DNA of 64,000 bases from NCBI GenBank assembly GCA_037953625.1, contig CM075649.1, positions 73,501,290 to 73,565,289 of the forward strand, written 5' to 3'. Position numbers and translations under genes: made by a program. Under the pieces are notes generated by a model. The model did no database searches, was not told where the DNA came from, and saw only the letters and a list, made by a program, of their open reading frames with translations. Source of the DNA: Crotalaria pallida (Eukaryota; Streptophyta; Magnoliopsida; Fabales; Fabaceae). Shown in pieces: positions 9,806 to 21,224 of the stretch. The stretch's first letter is position 1, and every line of letters begins with the position of its first letter.

Positions 9806-10708
9806 CAGCAGATACACTACAACTTGGTTTTAACATACCATTTTCGATTCTAATCAATTCTAATTTAAACCAATGATCAAACAAAATTTGTTTACATATT
9901 TAAAACTTGTCTCAATACAGAAATCATATCAATTCAAAGAGAATCAAATCATGCTTTCATTTATGCATAAAAACCACATATTATGCAACTCAACATAGCA
10001 TTATCAAATTTAATCACATATAGCATGAAAACAGTGTTTTTACAACACAAATGCAACATATTAAACTTTTGCTCAATATGAATATTAAGCACAAAGGGGC
10101 CTCCAAGCCGTATTCCTATTTCAATCCATGCCCTTAGAGTCTCATGCTGACTCTTCCTACTTTCTAATGCATTTAATTTTCATTCTAGCAAATGGTAAGG
10201 TTCCCCATACCTTAGGGTCGTGTTTGAACAAAAACTTCAGCAGAGATTTTCAAGGGAACACCATGCACCATTTCTCCTCCTCAAAACAGAACCACTTTGA
10301 CAGGATGCAAAAACCAGAGAAATTGGAGCATGAAATGGACAAAAAAATTGGGGAAAAAGGTTAATAACTCATCTATGCAACACTACTTTGATATCCAACA
10401 AGTTCCAAACTAAGGTGAAACTTGAGCTTACCACAATCGAGCTCCAATGTAAGCTCCAAGACTCTGTTTTTTGGTTTGACAGCAAAAAGACCCGAACTTT
10501 CGAGCTTCGATTCTTCTCACACACACACACATACTCAGCTCACGATTTTGGTATCTTTGTGAAGCCCTGAACGTGAGCTTCACAATGGTGTATAATTTGT
10601 ATAACAAATCTTAAGAACCAAGGAGAATCGAAGGCACGAAGTCATGAACCCTAAACTCAGAAATTCTTCACGAATTGACAAAATGAGTGGTTGATTCGTC
10701 TACCATGG

Positions 10709-10718
10709 CTATTTATAG
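10709..10718 (-). promoter_or_regulatory. TATA box of LTR C
   Basis: Minus-strand CTATAAATAG lies in a context shared with LTR B (GTGCATGAGCCATGATTTAG upstream). Confidence 0.6.
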
Positions 10719-10794
10719 CTAAATCATGGCTCATGCACGTCGACACGAAGCCATGGACGTGTTGCTGAGTTGCTAACGTGTCAACTCGTGAGGT

Positions 10795-10880
10795 ATTCGA
10801 GTGGGTGACTCACCAAATGCATTAACTCGTGCAACACTGTGCAGAATACTCGAGTCTTTTCAGAAAGACTTGAGTCTTTC
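10795..10880. promoter_or_regulatory. CTCGAG palindromes upstream of TATA, LTR C
   Basis: Copies of GAATACTCGAGTC, a TTGAGTC variant and a TATTCGAG variant lie upstream of the TATA box. They hold the position of the ATCGAT pair of LTR B. Confidence 0.5.
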
Positions 10881-11125
10881 AGCCAAATTTTGAAAATAAA
10901 TATTTTTATTTCCTTTCCATCCAAAATCTTTCTATTATTATTTTTAAGTCCTAAAACAGGGACTGATATGCAAAAACATTATTTTCATATATTAATGATT
11001 TTCAAATCATTTTCATGCATTTTCACTTACATAATTAATCAAAATTTAAATAAAAGGAATTAATTATAAACAAACTTCATAATTAAATTTTTTTTAATCA
11101 GGGATTAAAAATTTGGAGTGTTACA

Positions 11126-11150
11126 CTACTCCCCCGCTTAAAAGGAATTT
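11126..11150 (-). other. Polypurine tract of the element ending in LTR C
   Basis: Minus strand reads ATTTCGGGGACGAAATTCC, then TTTTAAGCGGGGGAGTAG, directly before TGTAACA. The frame around ATTTCGxGGACGAAAT followed by a G-run is the familiar end of pol plus polypurine tract in Tekay/Del-type chromoviruses. Confidence 0.75.
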
Positions 11151-13976
11151 CGTCCCCGAAATTCATTCTTCAAAATTCCACATTTTCAAAATTACATAAA
11201 AGACTGTTCTGATGTTATTATTCTTCAAAATATCATTAGGGAGAATCCTCCCCCACTTAAAAAGAATTTCTTATACTTTTTCAAACTCCCTATCTCAAAA
11301 TATTTCATAAAATATTTAAAATGAAACCTCTTGAATAAAACTTTTGTGTTCGAATGCATATAAAAATCCTTTCCCACTTGAAAGGGTTTTCCTTACACTT
11401 CCTCGAATTTATTTCACAATTATTTCAAATGAAATCTTTTGACCAAACTTTTCCGAATAAGATGTTTCAAATGTATATTCCTCAATTAAAACACTTTCCA
11501 AAAATATTTTTAAGGAAAAACTTTTTCTGAATATCACGTTTTGAAATACATAACCCTACATTAAAACATTTTGCAATAAATTTTTCGATGAAAAACTTTT
11601 CCCGCTGCGCACTCTGATCACTCAAGCACGAGTAAGGAAATATTCGTATGACCTCATTTCTTAACATTTATAAACATTAGGGTGATCAGTCCTAATATTT
11701 AAACTATCAGCAATAAGATCATCCCTTTCAGATATAATCTTTCTCAAGAAAGACTATACGATATATCTTTAAGTTGGTTGAACTTAAAGATAAGAAAAAT
11801 TATTGTCACTATCAGACTTTGTCAGATTGTCAAGTTCTAGAGACATTTCCGTTGGGGAGACAAATACATGTCCTATCCCGGTGGTTGTTAATCTCTCTAG
11901 CCTTAACTATTCTTTCTTTTTCTTTAGTGCCCAAAGATATTTATCACATCCAACTGTGATAAGGGTTTTGATCACAGAAATTCAAGTCAAAGGCTTGCTT
12001 AGGTCCTTAGATTATCAAACGATCTAATTAACACAATCGAAAGACATTTGACTACGTTAATTCTTATAACGGAAGAAGACAAACTCAGGTTCCTATTCCC
12101 GGATCCAACTCGCATCCAAGCAGGATGAACACTTTTCCACGCTTGATTCGCTGGTTGACCATTCCCTTCTTGCTCTTATCCCCTGATGAGTCCAACGAAT
12201 AAAACCTCGGCTTCTTGCATCAGAAACCGAATATTCCCATAAGTACACCACTAATTAGTCCAAGGTGATGCGCCTCACACTTTTCACATTGAGGTGGACA
12301 AGTTCTTTCTTTTCATTATCCTTTTAGATAATCCCCATCGATCGAGGTCTGCTTAACCCCTGATGAATGAAATCTTGGTTTCTCAATTGGTCATTCTTCC
12401 GTAATTAATTCACTCAACCACTTTTCCTCTTCTTCCAATTGAGTCCTTCCTTTGTCCGTGTTCCTCTTATACTGGGTTCGAACACTTGTCTTACAAACTT
12501 CCTGTGCCCTTCCATCGTTCTTATAAATTCCACGCATGCTTACCAATACCGGAAAATTCCTTATTCCCTGATAGTTGATAGCTGTCTTGAGATTCGGACA
12601 TAATCCATTCTGAACTTCGCATACTTGGACCTCCCATCAGGGTTGTTATGAAACATACTTCCACAATCTTTTCAAGTTAACAATGCCTTCTCCGAGGTTC
12701 ATACTTCCTTGTTTTATTTTCAACAATTCAACCTCTTTCTTTGAGCAACTCCCAAGTGATGCGTCAATCCTCTGCTTCCAACATCTGCCTTACATGGTTC
12801 CACCATGTCTTCGCTTCATCGATAGCATGTAAAACCATTTTGTTCATCCCTCCTTGAGCACTTAATTCCAAAGTTACCCTCCAAATTCTGGATCATTCAG
12901 AACACAAACTCATGTCTTGAGAAGAAGAATTCCATTCGTTCCCTCATGGAAGTTGGGTTTCTCCCTTTCCAAAAGTCAATCTCTTATTTTCCTTCACTCT
13001 TCAGCTCTTTGTTGCAATTCACGGGTTCGAATCAGGAATTCTCTTGTGATTTGCAACCTTCCCCTTCTTACTTCTTGTCGGTTTACTTGCATCATCCAGC
13101 TCAAATCCTCTAGACTTCTTACTTAATTAAAACAACTTCTTTAATCCCCATAGAGTTCGCATGAATAGCCTTTCGTCTCATAACCTTTGCTTCCACATTT
13201 GCTTTATCACAATGGCGACGGGTCTCTAATACTGAGCCTTCGAAACTTTGTCTGTCGGCGTTGCCTCTTGTTCAACTCCTTCTGACCGAACAATTACCTC
13301 AACTTTCCATGGTCACTAACACTTAAAGCGTAGTGCCATAGAGAATGGCTTCAAGCCCTCAAAGTAACCACATACACTGCAGGGTCCAAGGCATGTGTCA
13401 AGGAATTCGTCTTATGTGTCTTTAATCACTTGATGCCTGTACACCCACTTTCCTTTAATGTGTTTGTCCTCCTCCAAGTCCTTGCCTCGATGCATGACAA
13501 TACACTTCAATACCTTTGCATGAATCGAGCAATAATAACATAGGAGAGGATGTTAGCCTTCCCTTCAATTACTAAAAATTTCCTTCGCACTCATCATTCC
13601 ATATGAAAGGCTAGTCCTTCCGGTTTATCTTGGTTAGAGGTATCTTGATTTAAGAAGGTGCGCTTGTGAACCTACAGTAGTACCCAATGAGTCCCAAGAG
13701 ATTTCAACTTCAGTGTCTGACTTTAGTTGCTCCCCCTGTAAAGCTGTATCCCTCGTTGTTCGGTCCACTGTTGTTTCTCCCTCAGAGATTACATGCTTCA
13801 AAGCTTAACTTCATTCAATAAAGTCTACACTTAGAGAGCTACAACTACTTCTCTCTCAGGATCCATAACACGTCCTCGGAATGGTCCGCGTGCTCTTTAA
13901 GATACTTCTAATGATTTAGGAGGTCATCAATGGGCATTAGAACAAACGATTCTAGATAAGATTTGGAGATTCTGTT
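11151..13976 (-). pseudogene. Decayed Ty3/gypsy pol, 3' half (RT end, RNase H, integrase region)
   Basis: Reading the minus strand downward from 13976, the RT end is clear: PIDDLL, then EHADHSEDVLWILREK. It is followed by the connection segment LGLIGYYCRFT...IPLTK and FIWNDECE, and by an RNase H start (EVYCHASRQGLGG). Near 13190 a KANVEAK...RRKAIH stretch corresponds to the usual end of RNase H before integrase. Many stops and frame changes interrupt it. From about 13.1 kb to the polypurine tract I see only degenerate sequence where integrase should be. It continues, across inserted unit D, with the fragment at 20117-21224. Confidence 0.72.
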
Positions 13977-14555
13977 TGTAACACCCCGCATTTTTCCCGT
14001 ACGTGCTAGAACGAATTTGTTAAAATAAACCCTGAAATTCTGTTTTATAAAAGATTTTTGAAAAAGTGTTTTACGTGAGAGAGAAATAAAGTATTAATTT
14101 TCAAGGATTTTTGTGAACAAAAATGTTTTTATAAAAGAGAAGTGAATGATTTTGTTGTACTAAAAATGATTTGCAAAATGATGATTTTATTAAAAAGTGA
14201 TTTTGAAGTTTTTGGACCTATATATTTGAAAATTCATATCTTTTGAACCGTAAATCGGATTTTCACGATCTTTATATCAAAACGATCGTCTTGAAAATGT
14301 AAATTTCAGTATTTTCTGGGTTTATTTATAAATTTTTTTTTCAGAATTAAGAAATACGAATTTTTGGATTTGTGTTTTAAGAAAGTGAACTTATTGATTT
14401 GATTTGAATTTTTATGTGAAATGTGTTTGATTTAATGTGTGTATGCTGTATGATGCATGGAAATGATTGTATGAGTGTGATTGTTGGAAATAATTGCTTT
14501 GTTATGTGAATAAGATAATTATAAATGAATGTGATTAAGAAAATAAAAATGCAAA

Positions 14556-14668
14556 ATATGTATGTACATGTGTGTATAATACGGTTGTGTGTATATATAT
14601 ATGTATATGTATGTGTGTATGGATGTACATGTGTGCATGTATAGACGTGTATGTGTGTGTGTATGTAT
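14556..14668. repeat. TG/TA-rich simple repeat
   Basis: Alternating purine-pyrimidine DNA made of TGTATA, TGTGTG and TATATA blocks. It explains the threonine-, tyrosine- and histidine-rich antisense ORF here. Confidence 0.75.
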
Positions 14669-17610
14669 AAGATAGGTTGGTAATTTTCTAGAAGCTTAAA
14701 GGCTAAGAAATTAGTAACTAAGTGGACCAAACCAAGTTAGTATTAGTAACCAAACCCTAACTATGGCCAACAAGTCCTTAAGCCTAGCTTGACCCCTAAA
14801 AGCCTAGCCATGCAACTTTCTCCCCCTTGTATATGATAAAGTCCACACATGCAAAATTTTAGAAGCCCAAAAACGCCCCTCCCAATTGTGTTGTAGCCGA
14901 ATCCACCTAAGGGCAAAGAGGGAATTGTGAGTTGGTTTATTTATACTAGAGCCTTAGTTCATTCACCCATTCCATTTCATTTACACACTTTCACCACAAA
15001 ACACATCTCTAAGAGAAACTCTAAAGCTCTTAGAGAAAGAAAAAGAAAAGAAAAAAAAAAGGGGGAGAGAAGAAGAAGGTGGTCGTGAGGTTGGAGGAAG
15101 GAGGAAGAGGAGATTCCAACTAGATCAAGCCTTGTCCCTTGTAGATCAAGAGCATTAGGAGCTAGAAGAACCCATCCTTTCATGGTAGGATTTGAAGAAG
15201 AAGAAGATTTTGTAATAGTTTAGATTTTCTCTTTTAGTGTAGATCCACTTCCTTTTATTTTGCATGTCCTATTTTATGGGTCGTAATATGATTTCATGTG
15301 TTGATCTTGCTTGATCTTGGACTTTGAGGACTTTAAAATAATTTGTAATATGTGATCTTGTGTTTGATGTTTCGGTTTAAAGTTTTCTTGCTAGATCTAG
15401 TATTTTTCTAACTAAAAACTTAAAGATCTAAAGTATGGTTAAAGATTTTGTGAAAGCTAAAATAAATCCTCTTGCATGTTTAATTTTCTTGCTCTAACCG
15501 TGACCCATATGTATGTTTATGTGATTATTTGACAAAAATTTTCATGATCTAAACTTGTTTATTTGTTGAGCAAAATTCTTTAGTCTTGCATGTTAGATCT
15601 TTTTATTTAAATCATGATCTATGTGTATTATCATGGTTTCTTGATGAATGAAAGTATGATCTAAGCTTGATTTGTAGATCTTTAATCTTGCATGTCATTT
15701 TTCAATAAAAGGTTGTGTTTTCTTTTTATATATGTTTCGGTTTCTAAGAAAAGAATTAAAGTACCAAGTTTTAAAATGATTCTTGAGCATAAGCATGTTT
15801 TAATTAAGTGTTTGATCTTTTGTGCATGTTTTATTTTTAGACCATTCGGCCATGTCTAAATTAAATTAGGATCAATGCTTTTTATTGTATAAAGAGTTGA
15901 TGCATGTTTGTTCTAAGCCTAGATCTAATGATTTAAAGTACATACATGTTATTTTCAAAAGGAAAGATCATGTTTTTGTTTTATGTTTAATTCGGTTTTA
16001 AAGAAAATAATTAAAGAAGTGAGATTTGAAATGATTTCAAGCATGGTTTGATTTAGTACTTGATTTGTGTGTGTTAAATTTTTATGAGGCCATTCGGCCA
16101 TGTGTGGAAAATAAACTCTATGTTTTGTTTTGCTAATGCATGTATATTTTAGGACTAAATCTCATGATTTTACACTTATGCATGCCATTCTTTTTTAAAG
16201 CTTGAAGCATAACTTTGATTTTTTTTTTAAAATGATGAACTTGAGGTTTATTTTGTGAAGGTTGATGTGAATAAATGATTTAATGTGTGTTCTACATGTT
16301 TTGATGAGAATGTATGACTATGTATGTTTAAAAAGTGAACCAAAAATCTTGTATGATGCTTATTGACTTTCGGCCATCCTAAGGAAAAGTAGGTATCTAG
16401 GTTTGATCCCTAAATAGGTTGCATGCATGATAATGCCAATTGACTTTAAGATTTAAAAATAAAATACATGCATGAAATGATTAAGTATTAAAGAGAAATT
16501 GCATGTGAATTGTGATTCAAATTGTTATTTGATTTAAAGCCTTGAAAATAAATTAAAATTGTTGATTTTCTTTACTGCATGCTCTTGGTTTTTACTTATA
16601 AAAGAAAGTAAAATGATTTTTGGAGTAGTTTGTGATTTAAATTACTGTTTTGATTTAAATAAAAATTGTTAATGTTTTCAAAAAGTGCTCACGGTTTTTA
16701 GTTAAAATAAAGGAAAATGATTTCATGATTGTATGTTTGTGTTTGTGCATTAAATCTTTGCAAAAGTGGTGTATGTATAATTCGGCCAACATGTCGTTAA
16801 TTGGTAGGAAAATTATTTTCATAAAATGACCATGATGATAGCTATATTCCTAGGTGCATGATGTGTGGTTCTCTTTGGTTTCATGTGATTATGTGAAAAG
16901 ATTTTTGGAAAAATTAATTCAATGGTTTTTAGTTAAAATTTACTTGTGATAAGGAATTTTTAAGAATATGTGATTCGGTTTGTATTAAACTATTTAAAAG
17001 GATTAAATTAAATTATTTTCTTAAGTGTAATTAAATTAATTTATTAAGATTATAGTATAACTAATGATTTTTAAGTGATTAAAAATGTGATTTATATGAT
17101 GTGTGCTTTGTATGCCTTAAAACTTGTGTATGCTATTTTGTGCCAATTGAATGTACTGAATTGAGATTGTCCTGAACTGTGTTTGTGAACTTTGTTTGAA
17201 ATCTATGTTTGTATTTTAAAGAAATTGAAAATGTTTTATTTAAAAAGTATGACCTAAGAAACTTAAATTAATTTGAAGTTCTTAATTGATATTCTTTGAT
17301 CAATGTTTAATGATGCTGTGAAGTTTGGAAATTTAATGAATCAACTTAATATGGTTTTAAAGCTTTATTTTCTTGAGTTGTGAATTTTGTTTAATGGTTC
17401 AGGAAAATGATTTTTATAAATAAAGTGTTTTTGAGTTAAGAAGAAATGGATTTGTTTTCAAAGTTTTCTTGAAAATCTTTTTATTTGAAATCCGATTTGG
17501 TTTTGGAATCTTTGGAAATTGGTAATGTATTTTAAAGAAAATAATTATTCCAAAGACTTTTCAAAACGAAAATTAAGAAATTATCGAAAACCTTCTAACG
17601 CACGGGAAAA

Positions 17611-17699
17611 ATGTCTAGTTCGGGTGTCGGACGCGAAGGACACGTGGCAAGGTTAGCGACTTGGAACCTTGGAAAGCTTTCGGATGATTCGTCATCCAG
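17611..17699 (+). other. Possible coding exon of LTR D
   Basis: ATG at 17611 opens a 29-codon frame (MSSSGVGREG...) that runs to a strong donor at 17699/17700. Joined to the acceptor at 19617 it would continue RWRSARKG and stop after about 14 codons. In LTR E the matching blocks are also open across the predicted junction (...DLR|WSIAW). This is suggestive only; no transcript is available. Confidence 0.3.
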
Positions 17700-18244
17700 G
17701 TGAGTGAGAGTGCGGTGGTCCCATAACGTGGTTTCTCGCAATCCGAATGGATGGATTGTGAGAGTACTGCGAATTAGGCAATAGAAATCTGTGTGCTAAA
17801 TGTTTACTTGTTTTAGTTACATGCTAAATGTTTACTAGTTGTGCATATTTAATTCTGTTTGGAATTGTTTGATTATGTCTGAGTAGTGAAACCATAATAA
17901 GGAAACTGTGAAAGTGATGAGATGAGAACGAAAAGAGAAAAGAGAATGCGAATGAGAAACATGAGTATAAAAAGTGAAAGATAAGCGATAAGTAAGACTA
18001 AAGAAAAGGTTGTTGGAATGATTGAGAAAAGATTAAGCATGATGCGAATGGAATGCAAAAGAGATAAAGTAAGAAAGAAAGTAAAATTTGAGTTGAAAAG
18101 AAATGAAACAATCGATGAGGTGAGCGGAAGCGTGGTTGTGAAAGTGTGATGTGGTTGAATGGAGATGTGATTCCTCGTTCATGTTTTTGGAAAGAACCTT
18201 AGTGTTGAGTTGAGCTTGCTCCTCCATTAACACTCATCCAAAAA

Positions 18245-18450
18245 TATGATTTTTTTTTAAAAACGGTTTTGAAAAGAGATTTTTGAAAAGCTTTTGTGAA
18301 AACGATATTTTGTGAAAGTTTTGGAAATATTATCTTTTGAAAAAGTTTTGTGAAAGGACTTATGAAATGAGGTTTCTGAAAATGTTTTGTGAAGTAAAAG
18401 TTTTTGTGAAATCATGTTTTTGAAAAAGTTTTGCGAAAAGATATTTTGAG
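18245..18450. repeat. Degenerate GATTTTTGAAAAG repeats in LTR D
   Basis: Irregular copies of GAAA(A)NNTTTTTG(A) in a purine-biased stretch. LTR E has a longer version at the same place (32925-33345). Confidence 0.6.
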
Positions 18451-18639
18451 AAAGACGATGAAAAGATGTTAAGAATGAGCTTATGAGAATCATGATGATG
18501 AGATGAAAATTTGATGTTGAGGCCAAGGGCCATTGAGATTTAGGGGGAATGGATTGCGTTTAGTGGTCGGGCTTCGTTGAAGGGATGCACCAAGGACGAG
18601 CCGACTGTTAGGATTAAGCCGCTAATTAAATTGTAAAAC

Positions 18640-19140
18640 ATTAAAAGACTTTAAAAGACATTTACAAACGCGGTGAGGTATGAGTGTCGTATCGAAGTAG
18701 TGGAGAGGAAGGAACCATAGGTATCTGCGGATACTTAGGAGGAGATTGCATGAGGGAAGGACGATGACGGTGAAACGTCAAGAAGTCTAGAGTATATTTC
18801 TAGGCGGAACAACTCCACATGTGGCGTACTAACGTGGTAGGGACTGGGTCTAATGCCGTGGCACGTTCTGCACTGCAGACTAGAAATATACTGTCGCCCC
18901 CTTGATTGCAAATCGAGAACAGTGAGAGGGACTGGAACGGGGCATTTGTGTTTGCCGCTAAGAGCGTGCCTGTTTATGATATGAATTGAGGCAGAGTCCT
19001 CCTGGTCTGGGACCATTTGTTTGTGTGACAGCTGTCGTGCCCGCGTGGTAAAGGTCCTGTACTCCTGTTTTCTTCCGACTAGGTTGGGTGGTTGACCGAG
19101 GAGATGTAGACGTGTGTGAGCTCAATGATGTGTCCCCCTC
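18640..19140 (+). other. Conserved block shared by LTRs D and E, with a long-range stem
   Basis: About 500 bp here match 33490-34030 far better than the flanks do. It includes GTATCTGCGGATACT, GGACGATGACGGTGAAAC, GTGGCGTACTAACGTGGTAGG and GACAGCTGTCGTGCCCG. AGTATATTTCTAG (18791-18803) and CTAGAAATATACT (18880-18892) form a perfect 13-bp stem. GTATCTGCGGATAC is itself a hairpin. The block lies in the predicted intron. Confidence 0.6.
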
Positions 19141-20116
19141 ATCATTGATACTAATCGAGATAATAAAACTTAATAGACAAAGATGTTTCACAGAAAAGTA
19201 TATGAAGATATCAAGTATCGAGCAAAAGTTATAAGATTAACATAAGAAAGAAATCTCGAGATAATTGATAAGTTTGGAAACCATGATGAAAGAAAAGTTG
19301 GAAGGAAATGTGAAAGCTCCCAATAGAGATTCTGAGAATGTGGTTATAAGAGCATGAACGATTTAAGTGGTTATGAATGATGGATCGATGTGTTTAGAAA
19401 ATTATGATATGTTTTGTTCTACGTGATTCATATATGCTATGTGCATTAATTGTTATGTACGTTGATGATGTTTTAGTTACGTTGTTTTATTATGCTACCT
19501 GTCTTTCTTTATATTTAATCTACCCTGAGACCGCATGGTCAACCCGTTGGTGTTCGGAACACTGGCTCTCTCCTACCATGTTGTCATATCGGCAATTGCT
19601 GATATTGCAACTGGTAGATGGCGTAGTGCCAGGAAAGGCAAGTACCCGACGACTCTCTGAGTGAAACTCCTGAGATGGTTGGATGCGACAACTCTGCTGG
19701 TGGACCGAGAGTGTGGGCTGCCAAGATGCAAAGATAAAGAGATAGTTTTGGTGTGCATGACTAGAAGCTAGGTGATTCCCCTGGCGGGATGTATGCCATT
19801 GTAAGTTCTTAGTTACCTTAGCTCTATCAAGCTGTACCCCGGCAAAAGTTTTAATTCATTACTGATGTTTTGAAACTAGTAAACGGGCTTTGTTTTAAAT
19901 GATGTTTGAAAATGAGTTTCAAAGTGCGGTTTCTTGTGACATCTCGGTTTGGAACTTGAAAGGTTTATGCAAAGTGAGAACATGAGTTTTGATTGTAACT
20001 GTGTTTTGAAAACCTAAATTTTCTCATCTTGTGTAACACTGGTTTTAAAAAAAAAATGGCCCTAATTTTCACTACTTTGTGTTTAAGTTTTCAAGTTGCC
20101 GAATCGGGGTGTTACA

Positions 20117-21224
20117 TTGTTCATGTAAACCATGAAATATCAAGGCATAAGTCAATCCAAACGGCTTTACTACTTACTCGTAGTGTCCGTATCGGAATTG
20201 AATTACCGTCTTGGGAATGTCATCCTTCCAGTTTTCGATTTGATGATACCTTGGCCTTAGGTCATTCTTAGGAAATGTCGAGGCTTCGCAACTTATTCCA
20301 TACTCGGTCCTCTTTTCTTGGTAATGAATGTTCGTCCCTGGGGGTACTCTTATTCCGTTACTAATAAAACATCGCATACACACAATACTTCCACTCTTGT
20401 TCTTATCGAACACTATTGAAGTTCCTTCTGGAAGCACACTTGACCTGACCGACTGAGGTTGCTATAATACCTTTATTTCTTCTATCCGGCCATTTCCGGT
20501 GGTGCCATTCTATAAGAAGCAATATAGATGGCCAACTTCTAGAACCAAATCCATACCAAACTTGATCTTCGCAATTCGATGGCGAACCCGATATTTCATT
20601 AGAAAATAATTTCTGAAACTTCCTTACAGAAGGGATCCCTTCAATTTCTTTTACTCTTCTCCACTATCTCCAAGACAAACACATATACTTCTTAGGATCC
20701 AGGTTCTTATACAGAATTTCCCCTTCATCACAATTAATTATCACTTGGTTATTAGACCTCCAGTCCAAGCCTAAGATCATATTTAGTTGTGACAAAGATG
20801 GGTAGACTAAATCTACTCCAAAGAGATAGATCAATAGAACAACTCAAACTTATATGGGAAACAACTATAAGAGAATTCAACCAATTCACGTCCTCACAAG
20901 GAATAGATAACTTCAGAGTTCGACAGACTATGTAGAGCAGATTACTAAGAAGATGAATATCTTGCGCTAGATCTGGAGATTGGTTAACTTCCATACCACT
21001 AAAGGTAAACACTCCCCCAGAATCACAGGCTTACTAACAGGTCTTTAGAATCAATCCTCATTGATTCCTTGCTGTCATAATGGACCATTACTATGGACCT
21101 CGAGTTAAAACAGATCTAAAAAGTAGTTAATTGCTATCATACTTCAACTTAGACTGCATGAAACACTAACAGACAGACACTAGGCCAAATACCAAAGGCT
21201 AAAGGATGAAACCTTTACTCCAAT
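20117..21224 (-). pseudogene. Decayed Ty3/gypsy pol, 5' half (protease end, start of RT)
   Basis: On the minus strand a protease end is visible near 20750-20785 (ILGLDWRSNNQ, then INCDEGEILYKN). Further down, DLRPRYHQI...KDDIPKTVIQFRYGHYE at about 20260-20170 matches the RT block GYHQIRI...DIPKTAFRTRYGHYEF of Tekay-type elements. Stops and frameshifts are common. The fragment is cut at 20117 by unit D and disappears into the satellite near 21.2 kb, so gag and the 5' LTR are not in the window. Confidence 0.68.

Larger units (their letters stand above)
8062..11125 (-). mobile_element. Long LTR 'C', 3' LTR of an old Ty3/gypsy element
   Basis: On the minus strand it starts TGTAACACTCCAAATTTTTAATC at 11125. 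A polypurine tract lies immediately before it (11126-11150), so it is a 3' LTR. It carries the family parts: palindromes 10795-10880, TATA 10709-10718, leader, donor AAG|GTATGGGG (exon end 10211), palindromes 9566-9805, hairpin array 8700-9325, and acceptor ATTAG with a mini-exon at 8472-8418. The body of the LTR ORF is absent. Its end runs into LTR B near 8060 without a TGTTACA terminus. Confidence 0.65.
13977..20116 (+). mobile_element. 6.1-kb LTR-like unit 'D' inserted in gypsy RT
   Basis: It begins TGTAACACCCCGCATTTTTC and ends CGGGGTGTTACA, flanked by CTGTT (13972-13976) and TTGTT (20117-20121), a near-perfect 5-bp duplication. Removing it rejoins the RT of the surrounding decayed element. 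No internal LTR boundary, primer-binding site or pol is visible, so it is best read as a very long solo LTR. From 17.6 kb on it parallels LTR E: exon-like block, donor CCAG|GTGAGTGAG (17699/17700), purine-rich repeats, the conserved block 18640-19140, and an acceptor at 19617. The region 15.2-17.6 kb is AT-rich and holds no feature I recognise. Confidence 0.65.

Noticed and set aside
14377..14730. 117-codon antisense ORF
   Set aside because: Composed of the TG/TA simple repeat and AT-rich flanks; low complexity.
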